Positions 34,209-47,905 are shown, counted from the first letter of the stretch. The stretch: 64,000 nt of DNA from Echinostoma caproni (GCA_900618425.1 UZAN01040169.1:15176-79175), one strand, 5' to 3'. The notes: generated by a model not told the origin, from the letters alone. Program-made: numbers and translations.

Positions 34209-34436
34209 CTTGGGCTGCCACCGAGCTCTGTGATCTAGGCTGCATTGAAGGTCAGGCGAGAAGCAATGGCTTCTGCAAGTGTTCGATTTTCGAGGTGTCC
34301 GAGGGTTGCAAACAGCCAGAATGCGTAGATCAGCACGGTCGACTGGGCGATAGCCGTTTCGCTAATGTGCCCTGCATTAGACGCTCTAAATTCTCAAATG
34401 CAGCAATTGACAACACAATATTCGCGGATGTTGGGT
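34209..34436 (+). CDS. Candidate exon, cysteine-rich, possibly antistasin-like
   Basis: It has a good acceptor (CACTTTATTTTATGTCAG) and a possible donor (GTTGG then GTATGG), and the frame is open throughout. The translation begins WAATELCDLGCIEGQ and continues with NGFCKC and EGCKQPEC. The spacing C-x3-C-x10-NGFCxC resembles antistasin-type or similar small disulfide domains in secreted proteins, but it is not an exact match. The C-terminal half lacks this pattern. Another frame is also open downstream (34365-34583). Partner exons and a signal peptide are not identified, and function is unknown. Confidence 0.35.
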
Positions 34437-34819
34437 ATGGTTAAACGAACACCCGATCTACAGACGTTTTGCGTTCTACACCTTTCAGTTGTTTGTTTTT
34501 GTCACCCTTGTCCACAGAAAAGTACAGTGTGCGTCACTTACGGGTTCAGTGCAGCAACAAAAGAACGCGTATTAGATATATGACCGTGGAAACACTGTTG
34601 GAATGCAGTACAAAATGTTTACTCCATCTGTATCAATCAGCGCTTTTTATTCGGAAATGCAACACCACCCTCTTCACGACCAATTGCGAATGGACAAGGC
34701 AACAGAGCACTGCAGTGCTTAAACAATCCTTGTCTCATTGAAGCACTTTTAAACAGCACATCCATTCTGAACGTGGTTTATTCGTCTACCTATCGTGCGA
34801 TTTACCATTGTGTGGCCTC

Positions 34820-34876
34820 TGACCTACTGATGAGCAGCCCCTAGAAGTTACGGGTGAAAGTTGAGTACCGAAACTG
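34820..34876 (+). ncRNA. Hammerhead-like motif, degenerate
   Basis: ACTGATGAG (34826-34834) is followed by a possible stem II of CA(G)CCC and GGGTG with an 11-nt loop, then GAAAG, TTGA and GTA. This parallels GAAAC, TCGA, GTC of the SINE ribozymes. Stem I pairing is not convincing and no SINE body follows. It could be a chance match. Confidence 0.25.
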
Positions 34877-36019
34877 GACTGGTGCCACTAAGGGGACACG
34901 AGCCCCCTCCAAAGAAATATGCCAATACTTTCTTTCACTCTCAACTACCGAAAGTAATAAATTGTTTCATTATTATGTGCAATAGGTCATTATATAGCAT
35001 TCACTTACATAAAAGGCACCAGACGCAACAAAGTATCAGGTCAAGGTAACTCCAAAACCACAGCTGGTTAGCATAAAGCAGTACATAGGTGCTAGGGGTG
35101 AGCTATGCGTGCGGTTTGGAGCTGGTAGTTCATAATTCGTGTGGTGTGTGTGGGCTGCAATGTCACGGTCTAGGAGGGTAAGCGTTATATATATCTAGAT
35201 GGAAAATGTTTCTACATCGCCGGTGATTACCTAAAGGGCTACACTCACTTCGACCTCAAATTTCGCAAGTCATTTGAAACATCCAATACACCAAAATGAT
35301 AATCGCAAACAAATTAGTATGAATGATGGAATTCAATCTTTATCGAGCCGTTCTGCGTATTCCCACAAAGTTCCACTATATGTCACCGTATCACCTCATA
35401 GAATGCCAAGTGAAACGATCGGATATTGAAAAAAATATGCCAATCGATTGAAAGCCTTACGCATGAATAGAACATAGTTGAAATCTTGATGATGTGATTG
35501 GTTTATCGATTCATTTTATCAAGTAATCAAGCTACTACAGTACTACCATATTGCTCAGTCGATGAAATCAGCTGTTTGACCATCTCGGTCGAAGTATGCA
35601 TCCAAAGAACGGCAATGATATGCACACAAATACACACATATACACGACTGGTCTTAGTGTCATGTGACCCGCACGCCACAGACATCGGTTCTAACGGATC
35701 ACTAAACCGTTAGTTCCAAGTGTGAGCGTTGCAACTTATAACGTGTATTGAAATTTTCAATCACAGCAAGGTAACTTGCATAATACTTTAGATAAATGCA
35801 ATCAATCGCGTTATCGAACCTAGCCGAGGAAAGATACCGTGAAGTTATTATGAAGCAAACCATTCATTTTATTTCCAATCTCCTAACGATAATGAAAATG
35901 ACTTGACTTCCCCTAAAACAACCTCAGAAGAAGAAGGTATTGATCAAATTTGTGCGACAACGCGTCTTTCGCCCGATGGGTTCCTCCTAAGGCCCGGGGA
36001 ACCAGAATCCCAAATACAC
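34877..36019. other. Noncoding stretch
   Basis: I see nothing assignable. Confidence 0.3.
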
Positions 36020-36158
36020 CTGTTTTTATTGAAAATTTTAGATTGGGTATCAGCGGCAAGCACGCACATGTAGGCAATGCAGTATCCTGCATAGAACAAG
36101 GAAAATAGTCTAAACAATTGCTGGTACTGAACTGGATGGTATGCGTCCATCTCGAATT
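36020..36158 (-). CDS. Weak candidate exon with a hydrophobic segment
   Basis: It has an acceptor-like GAATCGTTTCCAG and a donor-like AAACAG then GTGTAT. The open phase reads EMDAYHPVQYQQLF followed by a likely membrane helix, FSLFYAGYCIAYMCVLAA. A different frame and the plus strand are also open, so the call is tentative. No family is recognised. Confidence 0.28.
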
Positions 36159-39100
36159 CTGGAAACGATTCCAAGTTGGGTCGATGAACTCGCACCACTG
36201 ATAAAAGACATCCAGGTTGAAACAGTCTTTCAGTTTACGTTTTCCGTAATCTATTTCAACAAACTTCATCACCGAACAACAGGTCTTTGGAACTTTGTGG
36301 TCCGAGCCTTCTGCAGTTCATTACACAAATATGTGAAATGAAAAAGAAATTATTACCATCAATGTCAGTAATAATACAGTCAGATGAATAGCACCAATCA
36401 TCCAACAGTTCCAAGTCTCATTGAATTCGCTTAGTCGATCCGATCGAATTTCTTCTCTTCAACGGTAGGATGTAAACTCGTGCATATATTTACGGTTTCG
36501 TTCAGTTTCTTTTTCACTCCTTTTGGATGTTTCATTTTATGCGATTGGTCAAGAAATCTTTGTACCCCGTGCAACCCAAAAAACAATGCATTTATCACCG
36601 GTAGTGATCTATAGAAAGAACGTTTAACCAGTTCATTCGGTAGCCTTGCATCATATACACAACAGCTATACAGTATCTAACCACAGCGAACCACACCGTT
36701 TTCATTGTTTCTCACAGTTAGCCATCCGGAATGGCCCAACCACTCCAGAAACGAACGAAGAACATCAATTAGGGTGACAGACATTCTTGAACTGATCGGT
36801 TGCAAAGACAAATGTTGTTCATGCCGTGAAACGCGCCGTTTTTCTCAATTGCTCTTCAGACAGACAGGTCAAGCTGAGTCGGTCTGAACAAGCAGTTTCC
36901 TTCACAGCCAGCTTAATAATAGTGCCAAACTCACGAGACCTGCAGGTTCTCTGAACTGCCGATCAGATGCAGAATCTTGCCGTTCCGAAAAAGTCAATAC
37001 CTTAACTAATTAAATACGTACCAAGTATCGGAAGTTTTTTGATTTAGTTTGGTTCTGAAAATATCATCATCCTGTAAATGAAGATTGAATAGAGAAGAGG
37101 TGTTCAAAACACACCAGAATTTTTTATGTATTGATTTGTATCATCAAACATGTTGCCAAACTACCAGTATTCAAACTGACTTATTGTTTATCGAAAAACA
37201 ATCTGGTGTGAAGGCCAACAACAGACTCCACTTAAAAACTAATTCGGCCATCATTCATCAGTTCTGCATAAAATATTCGGGTCCCATCTGGGACTAGACA
37301 CGCAAACCTCTAACTGGAGGCTAAAACCCACACCTGTGTGATTGTGCTGTGAACAGCGATGGGAACAGCTTTGCGATGTTCGCTTGGCGTACGGATCAAT
37401 AGAACAATCAAATACACACACAAAGTACGTTAGTTTTATCCAGTTGTGTTCCGTTGTCTAGTGATGAACTGTTTAACATTTCCCGATAAACGTTTCTTTT
37501 CAAACGTCTTATCTACTTTGAACAGTGCATCTATGTTGTCAATAGTGACAGCCTTAATTGTTAGGTTTCAGTTAATTGGCTGAGCTAATCGACCCCGCTG
37601 GTTTGGAAATCGTAGGGCACAGTTTCATCTGATTCTTTCGAACCAGTCTAAGTTAAGAAGTAATCAATGGTTCATCTTTAAGGTTAGTTCTAGACAATTA
37701 ACTATTTCAATTGTGTATTTTCTTCAAGACCCCATTCCATGTTTTTCGATGAGAACTAAGAAACTCTCACCCTTGGTGCTCGCGATGAAATCCTCCTTGC
37801 AAAGCTAGCAGTGTCCTGAACAACTTGGATCCGTATAGGGACTCAAACTGCGAAACTGCCAGTAGACAGCTGAAACCCTTGTATCTAAGATGACCGACAT
37901 GCACGCACATATGACCATGCAAACCGTATAAGTTCTTCCGTTACTTTCAAACGAGTTCACGGACAAGAGAAACTGTGTATTTTTGTTTAGCATTTATCTT
38001 TCGTCTATCGGAAGTTCTTTTTTCTATCTTATTTCTGATGCACTGACGAAGAATAGGACAGATGTTCAGTGATCTTTTATATTGACCTTCACTCAACACT
38101 CGTTCGATAAGCATAGAATACAAGGGACCTCATACAATAACCTGGTTATGCCTCGGAGACGAGATAAATTGATGGATTTGGCTCAACCAAGCATTCACCA
38201 TGATGCATTTTACAGTCTGTCTGTTGTGGTACGTGGACCAGACGATGCCTTGATTGGTGCGCTAATTGACAGGTACTCTAATTGACCTATCAGTACTGAA
38301 CCCGAGCATTACGGTTGTATTGCGCTGTCTTAACCAGCGAATATGGCCATGTGATGTTTGTACATCACGTGATTGACAGTGCTGATCAAAACATTTAACC
38401 CAACACTTCTAAAGGCAGAGGTCAAGTTGTGTTTTTTCGTTCGCTAATCCTGTTTTGATTCAGTTTGGTGTCATAGGATGGAGGGGGAAGAACGCTAGGC
38501 AGCCGTCCGGTGTTTTGTAGCGCCTGTATCGTTGCCAAGACATACATCAGCTTATCATCCCCCATAATAACGCTACACTTACGATCAAAATTTTGCCATA
38601 TAGTGAACCATTTAATTGAACTCTTTGTGCTCGGACTGTACGTTGGCACGGAACCATACAACCGATTTATTTGTCACAACCACATTCGAATTGTTTTTGA
38701 GTATAATCGCATTAAATGCGATAGCACAGTAAGTGGATATTAGTCAAACAATTTGGGCCGTTCGTGGAAACTTACATTTGTAAGAATACCTGATCTGGTT
38801 TGTTTTATTTAATCGGCAGTTATCGTCCAAACTAACATTTCACACGGATTTCTATTGTATTTATCTGTGTTCAAACTTTACGAATACAAATTATTCATTC
38901 GAGTAAACTATCGACAAATCGCATGCAAATCAGATCAGTACAACCATATTCGAGTTACATTACTGTGTTAATCTACGGAAGGGGAAAAAGCACGTTTGAC
39001 AAACCGCTCAAACGTAGTCTGCTTTTATTTTATTGATAGGTGTGAATTGTGAAAACAGATGTCATCCTTTAGCGCTCCTCGATCGGTTCCATTTTTCATG

Positions 39101-42100
39101 CCCTTGAATGCATCATTTTACCCTCAAAGACTGTAATATGGAAACCGGATACTATCAGAAAGACTGAAAACAAACGTAAACCCGGTGTGAAACGAAATTC
39201 CCCCAAAAATGGTAGATCATGGTCGATCATGTAACATTTGAATGCATTCGTCTATTTAAAATATGTATCAGTGACAGGACCACTAAACCATACGCGACAG
39301 AGCGGATTTGGCTATATTCGCATCAATGTTCAAAGCAAATTCACGACTCATTGCAGTTCTTGATACATGAACACCCGAATATCTCTGTTAGAAAATGATT
39401 ACTACGGTTCAATATTGTGGGATGACAATTGATATAGATCAACCACCGACAGAATCTACCGGCTTTTGTTCCACTTGAAGCTGAAAACACTTAGACATTT
39501 TAACAGTTCAAGGTTTAAAGACCAAACATTCAAAAAGAACTCGTCTCCACAAAAAGCATGGAGAACATCTGCTGAATGATGGCCATTCAAGGTCATTAAG
39601 GAACATATACACCGGTATTTTGAGTGAGTGAAAATGTGTGACTACTTGGTATGACATTAGCACAGTTGGGTACTGATCTAAAGCATTTTAATCCAGTTTT
39701 TAATGTGCAATAACCTGGAAAATTTAGCGTCGTCTTTGGTGTGAATTGGATAAGTTTTATTGGTTGATGCCATCATCTTCATTGTTGCGGTGAGGAGAGA
39801 TGGTTCTATATTTGATTTTGAAACGGAAGGGACTCGAATATTTCCGTCTTGAATAGAGGTTATAAACGACCTCAACTGTCAACCGTGAAGCACCTTACCA
39901 GAAATTCACACGCGGTTCACCACTATTGAGTCACTTACTCCAAACTCGTCATACTAGTGCACCGCCAATCCTTTTCCGGTGTCTTCAAAAATATTTTTGA
40001 TTCTGTTGGTATAACATCTATCTTGGCTAACGTTTCTTACCATATTCCAAGTACGCCCAAATTTTAGTTTTCTTTTTTTATTGATGCATAAAACCTTTGA
40101 ATATCTAAGCTGTTTCTATATACATCATCCGATCTTCAACACAAAAGTACTGTTATTCATCCAACAAACCATTTTTTGCCGAGCAGGAGTAAAATTTTGT
40201 TATTTCCGCCTTCGCTTCATAGCTCATTTGGAAATTTTGGACCACTACCAGCTCTTCAGTATATATATATATGCCAGTTATCATATATGAGCAACTTACA
40301 ACCGTGGGAGGCATGCTCAGACATGATATGGTCTCAATTCACTCTACCACAATCTTCCCTGGCAGTAAGATAGAGGAATAAAAAATATGATACTTATCAT
40401 ACAATATGTCAATATAGTTTTCATTTGTTTCTATTTTAGGTTCATTTAATTTTGTATAAAGCTTTTCGACTGATATTACAAACCCTCATTATTTTTAATT
40501 AAATCATGCTAGCGGCACCAAACCCAGAAACAAAGCACTGACTGGTCGAATTTACCGTAAGCTTATAAATGATACGAGGAACGCTTTTAACCAATCAACC
40601 GTTTACAGTGGCTGTATAGCGCTGAACATGCAAAATAACCCTACATCAACCTAATTCATAGCTAGACACAAAACTTAACGGCCTTTTGAATGAAGCGCAA
40701 TCAGAGATTCACATTACAATACCGTTAGGTGATTTGTTAACCTGCGTGGCTTCATCCATAAGGATCAGCACTCTATGTGATGCACCAAGACTTTACTAAT
40801 ATCCTCATAAGGTTTTTCAGACCGTACGTGATCCATTGTGCCGTTTATTGAACTTGTTTAGTCTTTTTACTCTTCTTATGTGCAGCCGTTCACAAATGAC
40901 TTGGAATCGGAGAATTATAAGATCAATCTATTTTTATCTCACCAACGGGCACGGTATCTCACAGACAGAACACACGCGTATATCTATTTAGCAGAATTTA
41001 AAAGCTTTATACATTTTATCACTGCTCCTTGTTACGGAATTCTCAAGGGACACAATGGCTTCCATACTCGTCTTTTTGTCATCCACTGAACGGATACTAG
41101 TGTATTTAAGTCCACGTAACAAACTAACATTGACCAATGTGGGCGTCTATGATATTGTTGTGTTTTGCAGATGTCCCGTACATTCATCTACACGTAGAAT
41201 TAAAAGTAGAAAACATCCAAAAGAAGCAAAACAAAAATGGACCACAATAACCTTAGTGGTCATGGACATGCCTTAACATATACGTGAAGAACATCCAATG
41301 TTATCGAGCATATCTGGTTAGCACATGTGAGTATTCGGCACACTTGATCACGTGACTGGAGGCGGGTGTAGCTTTGTTCAAGGCCGAAGAACACGCCATT
41401 TGACCGGTATCGACACACTCAACATGTGTAATAATCACATGAACCGGTGCAAACACTTAACCCGATTGGGTCACATACTTGAATTGTGTGCGGTGCATCA
41501 CGAAAAAGAACAAACTAACTCTGTCCCAGCCTACCTACTCAGCTAAACCTAACGAGAGTGTTTATGCTTATCATATGACAGTGATAAGTTTTCCTGAAGC
41601 AAGAATTTCGTTTCATATAACAATTTTCTTGTTCCGCTCAACTGGAAATCCATGAAGTTGGCACGAGGAAAAAATTCAATCGTTCTCGCCATCCTACGTC
41701 AGACCGGAAATCAAACCAAGCAGATTAGCAGAATGCATTAGATGCATTGTGTCGCTGTAAACCTTCAAAATACTTTCTGCGGGATTTAGAAAACTTATCA
41801 TAACAGTGGTGGTTCGATTCTTTGCCCTTCAACTTAAGTTGCGTATTTAACTCCATTTCTGTCTCACGAAACCCAAATCTTGTTACCTGACGATTTTTCC
41901 ATTCTATTTTGGATATCATTAACTGGTTAGTGGTTATTCAACGTATGGCTTTCAGATCGTAGAGCAATGATTCCCATTCAGCAATATGGTCTGTGTCGTA
42001 TCGATGTTTTGGGGTACTACGCACATATATTAGTAGTATGGTTGGGGTGCACAAAAGGATGTGACTGGCAGTTTCTTACCGCGGTCATAAATGAACCAGA

Positions 42101-43460
42101 CCTTCTAGAGCGAATTACTGTGTTCAATATTGTAACTACAGCTAATGCTCATCAACTATCGGACGGTTCCATTACCCTTCGTGATTGTGGTAAATGTGAT
42201 TACCTAATCCGAATTAGACGCTTTGTTGCTCCAAGTTACCGTTATTTCTAATAAACAACCCTCCACTCCCGGCACATTAATAGTGCTTGACCGCAAAAAT
42301 ATGGTAGTTTTCTCCCGCACACATTTGATGCCAGTGTGAAAAGCATGCGTAAATTCAGATGAGTTACGTACGCATTGGAAGCTTAGTTGCCAATTAATAT
42401 TAACTGATCACTGGTTCCTTCCACAGACAGAGTTTTATGTATACTCACTGAAGTCCCGTCGTCGGATCATTAAATAAACAAGTCCTGGATATAATGCTAA
42501 ATGCTTATATTTCGGGATGTGTATGCTGGTGTTGTAGGGTTCACCAAGGCCGAAGTCGCACTGATGATGTTGCCTACAATGAATGCAAAACTTCTTTATA
42601 CTACAATTCTTCCTAGGAGAACCTTCTAATGCCAATTATGAGTTCCTTTCAATAGTAACTTCATTCAAATGAGGTAAAGGTTTCCTTCCGGGATGATATT
42701 GTTGAAAACCGAGATAACACAAAATGTGAGGTAACTTTGCAAGTAACTGAAAGGTTGTCGGTAGAATTCCAGGTTTTAGGGTTCAAATGAGTCTCGGTAG
42801 CATGTTTTTTAAATGTAGGAATCAGTATTCGCGAAGAAGTTTCTTTTTGATATATCCCATCAGGCGTTTACATATATGAGGTGAACATAGTACAGATATC
42901 TGATTGGTCGATTTACAGCTCAGTTAGTAACGGTGACAGAGGCGAGCGAACCGAGCAGAGGAATATGACAAGGCTAGTAATAACCGTGGTGGGTGTGAGA
43001 GGACAAAGATCAAATGGAAAACATTGGACAGATGGGCAGATTAAAATGAAGATTGTGATCTAAGACGAAAGAGCGGGATGGAGTTACGTGAGATACATTG
43101 GAAACTACATGTCAGTGATATAGTCTGGAACGGACACTGGAGACAAAAATAAAATAGTTAGTTCTTAAGATTGTGGTTGATGATACTGGATGAGGAAGGG
43201 GGGTTGAAACTCTGTTTTAGGCACAATCAATAACAATATTGTATACAGTAATACTCAGAAGGTGTATGTTTATGGTTCCGTAACGACATCCTGTTTGCTT
43301 TAATCCTTTTGAGATACTTCATGGGGCCCACAAAAACGATAAGACAAAGTGAAACACTTTCTCTTGCCAATCGAAAACCTTCAGTTAAACCAAGTCTTTC
43401 ATATCGGTGTTTGTGTACAGAGTGGGTGGAAAAATCGGAACGACTTCCAGTTATTTACAG
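36159..43460. other. Long stretch without a secure feature
   Basis: The stretch is AT-rich with a short TA run at about 40258-40272. Several short open frames have protein-like composition: minus 38661-38422 with an internal GTAAGTG donor, minus 39875-39678, minus 41919-41725, and plus 41967-42251 ending at TAATAAA. None has a complete set of splice signals or a family match. It is probably intronic or intergenic. Confidence 0.35.
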
Positions 43461-43600
43461 CCACAAAAGGTGTTGTCCGTCGCCGAAACCATAGGCGAAC
43501 AAACCATAATTTAAACCGAAATGATCCTGTGTCTGTGTATCCACGGGAACATAGAAACGCAACTGGTCACTCCGGTGTTAGTTACGGTCTGCTTGACTAA
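43461..43600 (+). CDS. Weak candidate terminal exon
   Basis: The acceptor-like CCAGTTATTTACAG opens a frame of 46 codons including the stop. It is rich in Arg and Asn (GVVRRRNHRRTNHNLNRND, then GHSGVSYGLLD). It could be a cytoplasmic tail. No family or partner exon is recognised. Confidence 0.25.
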
Positions 43601-44639
43601 GTCTTTCGCGACCGATAGCTCCTTTTGTGGCTGTGAACAACTCGAGGTCTTTCAACCTTTTCTCACTCTTCATTTATATATCTCTAGTTAAAACTGTTAG
43701 ACAAGCTTTTCAATTGAACTTGTGAGTAGTTTTGAGGAGTAAATTGTTATCGCTTTTGACTGCGAACGTCTAAAATTAGAGCATTAAGTTATACATATAC
43801 TTGAGATGTACCATACTCAGTTTTTGCTCCCACTGGAGCTCACTGGTTCATCCGACGTTTGAACCCCATAATGAACGATCCCGAGTGTATAATGAACTGG
43901 AGGAACTGCGAAAGGTGCCTGAAAATGTAATTTCCAAGGTTGAAAGTAAAAAACGCATCTTATCACTCACTGCTACTCATGGGTAATTGTTGATTTAAAT
44001 TTATATAATGTGATATCTTACGGCGTCTGAATATAAAGTACGTTCTTTCAAGAGTCGAAGAAAGCAGTTGATTCGAATTCTCCCTTATTCCATTAATTGT
44101 CAGCTGTAGGTTTCAGTTATGTTATTCCCTAAGCGATGATAGTACTCTATTTTCCCGGTAGTTTGCAGCCCTCTCACCTACCCTCCTCTTTTCTCTGATC
44201 TCTTTATTGTGCAATGTTCACGCCTTTTCAATTATTTTGAATCACAATTTGTTTACGGTCATCAACGGTCACGAACAGATCACCGAAAACTTGAATGTAG
44301 TCATGCGGTTGCTGATTCCACCCACCCGTCCAAGCATCCGTACCGGCATGTCTAATCGAGTTTGTCGAACAAAAAAGGCGTGCTATTTAGGATGCGTGTG
44401 TAGCACACAAACACAGATACGCAGCATGTATTCGGTGATTCGTGTGCCACAATCTTATTACAAAAAATTACGACCCCATTTTCGGTGTTTTGCCAAATCC
44501 TGATGAACCATCACGGGACAGTTAGTCGATGGATCTGTGTGTACCGGTCCCCATATTTCACCGATGAGACCGGATGTGGTAGAACTCATGTAGAGACACA
44601 TTTCAAACACTTTATCAGCCGTCCAGTTTATCAGACTTG
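43601..44639. other. Noncoding or unresolved stretch
   Basis: At 43801-43986 (+) two overlapping frames look protein-like (one reads YNELEELRKVPENVISK). I could not choose between them or find a family. Confidence 0.25.
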
Positions 44640-44730
44640 GGAACAAAAGCGTGTTCAGTTCAGGGTCAGTTTTTACAACTATTAACCATGCATTTTTGTG
44701 CACCGGTTTTGGTTGCTGTCCTTTGATCAC
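44640..44730 (-). mobile_element. RTE-like LINE 3' end
   Basis: On the minus strand AAAGGACAGCAACCAAAACC, then GTGCA and AATGCATGGTTAATAGTTG, match the LINE 3' UTR block at 12015-12105 and 29150-29240. No coding part is present. Confidence 0.7.
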
Positions 44731-45229
44731 CCAGTTAGATGAAAAAGCGTAAGGAAGATTGGGATGTTGAGAGCTGAGTCAAAGAGAAGATATAGAATTC
44801 ACATAAAGTGGGATTGAAAGAATATTAAGTAGATTCAAGAACGCCATTGCTTGTGACACTCAGCCATATCACTCAGCTTCCCTAATTGCCGGTTACCCCG
44901 ATCTCGCACTCCCCATTCGGGGAGAGTGGTTAAGGGCTGGGTCAACGCAATCTCGTGCCAATATTTGACACTTTGAAGATGCAAAACGCAAACATTGCTA
45001 CACCAGCATTCAAATCTTGCAACTTACTTGGATTTTCACTTAGCTGTACAAAAGCGTCTGCATATTCCAGATCAGACAGTCTACCACCCGAAAGTAAATT
45101 AATGCATCTATCCTGGCGTGAGGATAAGGCTGTTGTACAAACATAGTGAACTCGGGTAAAAAAGTGCAGTAATCTCAGTCTAGGCTTCGGCTATCAGTAT
45201 AATGGCAATATTGAAATAAACTTTTCGGG

Positions 45230-45545
45230 TACGTCCTTCAAGGAAAGGCAATGCTAGAGTTTAGAGCAGTCGACTGAGTCGAAAGCCGCTTTCAAACTGA
45301 GAAAGACATAGATGGTGGGTCTACAAACTAATGTCGGTACTCCAGAATTTGACAAAGAGTAAAGATGTGGTCGATACAACCTCGACCAGGTCTAAAACAC
45401 ATGTACACTCTTCAAGTACGACAGACAATCGATGGAGTACATAACCAGTGAGAATTTTAGATGCACTGCTGATTAAACGAACCCTCTTAAGGTTTTCACA
45501 AGAGGATCTGTCACCTTTCTTGTAAATCGGTAAGATGACTAATCT
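45230..45545 (-). pseudogene. RTE-like LINE reverse transcriptase fragment
   Basis: Minus-strand readings in shifting frames give LPIYKKGDRSSCEN, SASKIL, FRPGRGCIDHIFTL and LKAAFDSVD. These are the fingers-to-palm motifs (including the motif A region) of trematode RTE-like elements. Stops and frameshifts disable it. It probably belongs to the same family as the C-terminal fragments at 11475-12105 and 49815-50350, but no overlap exists here to prove it. Confidence 0.75.
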
Positions 45546-46995
45546 ACACCATTAAGTTGGAACCCGCTCACTCTCCCCCACTGAACCCAGAAGTTTTGTC
45601 AAATCCAAACCGGTCTGATAGACTGTGCGGACATGAAATGCGGATAAGTGCAGAGTAGATTTTGGTTTCAAAAATCTGAGAGCCCTTGGCTCGTGGACCT
45701 TACTAGTTGAACGCTGAGTGATATCCCATAAGGTCACCAATAGGAGACGTGTCCTGAGATTTGGAGTGTGAGGGAGAACTGAACGTCTGAGAAGAGGGGG
45801 GAGGAGGGTCAATACGGGTGCTGAAGACTTTGATAGCCCACACCGACGAGGGANTTTTCTAGAGACCTGTAGCGCAAGGTCAGTGGGTTTCGTTTCAGCG
45901 TGTGCATTATCGATACGATCAAAACAAATGTACTGCTAAAATTGTAAAATGGCTAAAATTTATTTTCAACGATCACGAATCAGAAAAGCAGTTGGTCTCG
46001 AATGCCACAAAAATGCACCATTAGAAAATTTCTTGTCTGCTGGGTTATAAATCCTTACTCCTCTCTGATTTTAGGCTATAGCCAAAACAAAAGAGGAAAG
46101 ATTTGAGTGTCACACAATAATTCGCTACCCTGTCAATGTTTTCCGTCAATGTGTGTTGATCGGGTGGTTAGGAAAATGAAGTAGATGTGGCACAAACTGT
46201 TCCGATAACTTATGTGATTTGCCTAGCCATTGGACCAGTTCTGATGGTAGATGGATGCTCGGTCATAGGACGCTTTGTTTGTGTCGAAGGGGTAAATGAG
46301 AATTATTTATGCTGTTATCAAACTTTTATTCCATCTCTAGGTGATTGCCACCTTGTACAGACTGTGCAAACCGTTTTCGTTCACCTCGAAAACCCCGGTC
46401 CGGAACTGTGATGCGTTCCGTTTTTATTAAAATCCTTTGCTCGAAAATGATGAACGTCAATGCTGAATGCGACATTGCGATTAGTAAGCTAGCCCTGTTT
46501 TTAAACAAACAATCTCAGGGCTGTAGGTGAATAAATTAGTCCCCACTTTTGAATGTTGTTCACAGTAACTCGCTCACCTGACAGATCTATAGGCACTAAG
46601 AAATCGATATATGTGCAAGAAGCCTTCCAATATCGGAAACACTGGGGGGTTGATTGTTTAAAAAACTGGTTTAATTGTTCTTATCGTGAAAACTAGTATA
46701 TGAGATGCAACTGTTGACGATTCTGATTCCGGGTGTGTGAACAGACGTTGATCTTTCGAAGTACCGATAAGCAAACGGTTGTAGCATCCTGTTCGGATAC
46801 TTTGCAGATGATTAGATTACATATTTCACATATTTCGTGATGGATACTGATAATATGGATTGGAAAACATGAGTAATCATGATCAAGTGTTCAATTTGAA
46901 CCACCTCCTTTTTTCACAGTCTTTTTTCATGCCTGTATGGCCAAATGAACTGGTCAGTTTCTTGAAGTCAATGATTCACCAAGCTGGACACGATG
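45546..46995. other. Noncoding stretch
   Basis: A single N lies at 45854. A plus-strand open frame at 46187-46411 starts hydrophobic and is Cys-containing (CLAIGPVLMVDGCSVIG), but has no splice or start support. Nothing is assigned. Confidence 0.3.
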
Positions 46996-47132
46996 CAAGA
47001 CGAAAGTACTAAGCACAATCCAAGATAAACCAATCAGAAATATAATCAAACAAAATGAGACATTCATCGTTCCCCACTTGTTGAACCGTTGAAACCAGGA
47101 ATCGGGTTAATGCAGACAAGAGACTTGATCGC
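46996..47132 (+). repeat. 137-bp direct duplicate, left copy
   Basis: By eye it is identical base for base to 47769-47905. It lies 159 bp before the gap. See the finding on a probable assembly artefact. Confidence 0.95.
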
Positions 47133-47291
47133 CGTACAACTTAATTGTTTGGTAAAGGAGTCTGAAGTTTACCACCCTCTCTCTCCAAATAGCTTATCTG
47201 ATAAAAGGCACCTAGTACTCGAGAGTCGGTGTGGCACCGGTAAGTACCAACTTGATCATTGATCAACGGTACAGAAAACAGCAGATGAATG

Positions 47292-47768
47292 NNNNNNNNN
47301 NNNNNNNNNNNNNNNNNNNNNNNNNNNNNNNNNNNNNNNNNNNNNNNNNNNNNNNNNNNNNNNNNNNNNNNNNNNNNNNNNNNNNNNNNNNNNNNNNNNN
47401 NNNNNNNNNNNNNNNNNNNNNNNNNNNNNNNNNNNNNNNNNNNNNNNNNNNNNNNNNNNNNNNNNNNNNNNNNNNNNNNNNNNNNNNNNNNNNNNNNNNN
47501 NNNNNNNNNNNNNNNNNNNNNNNNNNNNNNNNNNNNNNNNNNNNNNNNNNNNNNNNNNNNNNNNNNNNNNNNNNNNNNNNNNNNNNNNNNNNNNNNNNNN
47601 NNNNNNNNNNNNNNNNNNNNNNNNNNNNNNNNNNNNNNNNNNNNNNNNNNNNNNNNNNNNNNNNNNNNNNNNNNNNNNNNNNNNNNNNNNNNNNNNNNNN
47701 NNNNNNNNNNNNNNNNNNNNNNNNNNNNNNNNNNNNNNNNNNNNNNNNNNNNNNNNNNNNNNNNNNNN
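47292..47768. other. Assembly gap (477 N)
   Basis: It is a run of Ns flanked by the exact duplicate described for 46996-47132 and 47769-47905. Confidence 0.99.
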
Positions 47769-47905
47769 CAAGACGAAAGTACTAAGCACAATCCAAGATA
47801 AACCAATCAGAAATATAATCAAACAAAATGAGACATTCATCGTTCCCCACTTGTTGAACCGTTGAAACCAGGAATCGGGTTAATGCAGACAAGAGACTTG
47901 ATCGC
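47769..47905 (+). repeat. 137-bp direct duplicate, right copy
   Basis: It begins at the first base after the gap and ends at a single N (47906), beyond which it no longer matches the left copy. This is the pattern of an unmerged contig end. Confidence 0.95.

Noticed and set aside
44458..44730. 90-codon minus-strand open frame
   Set aside because: Its first third is the 3' UTR of an RTE-like LINE, so the frame is a composite of repeat and flank.
47141..47840. Long open frames spanning the second gap
   Set aside because: They are open only because Ns contain no stop codons. The same applies to the frame crossing 23814-24470.
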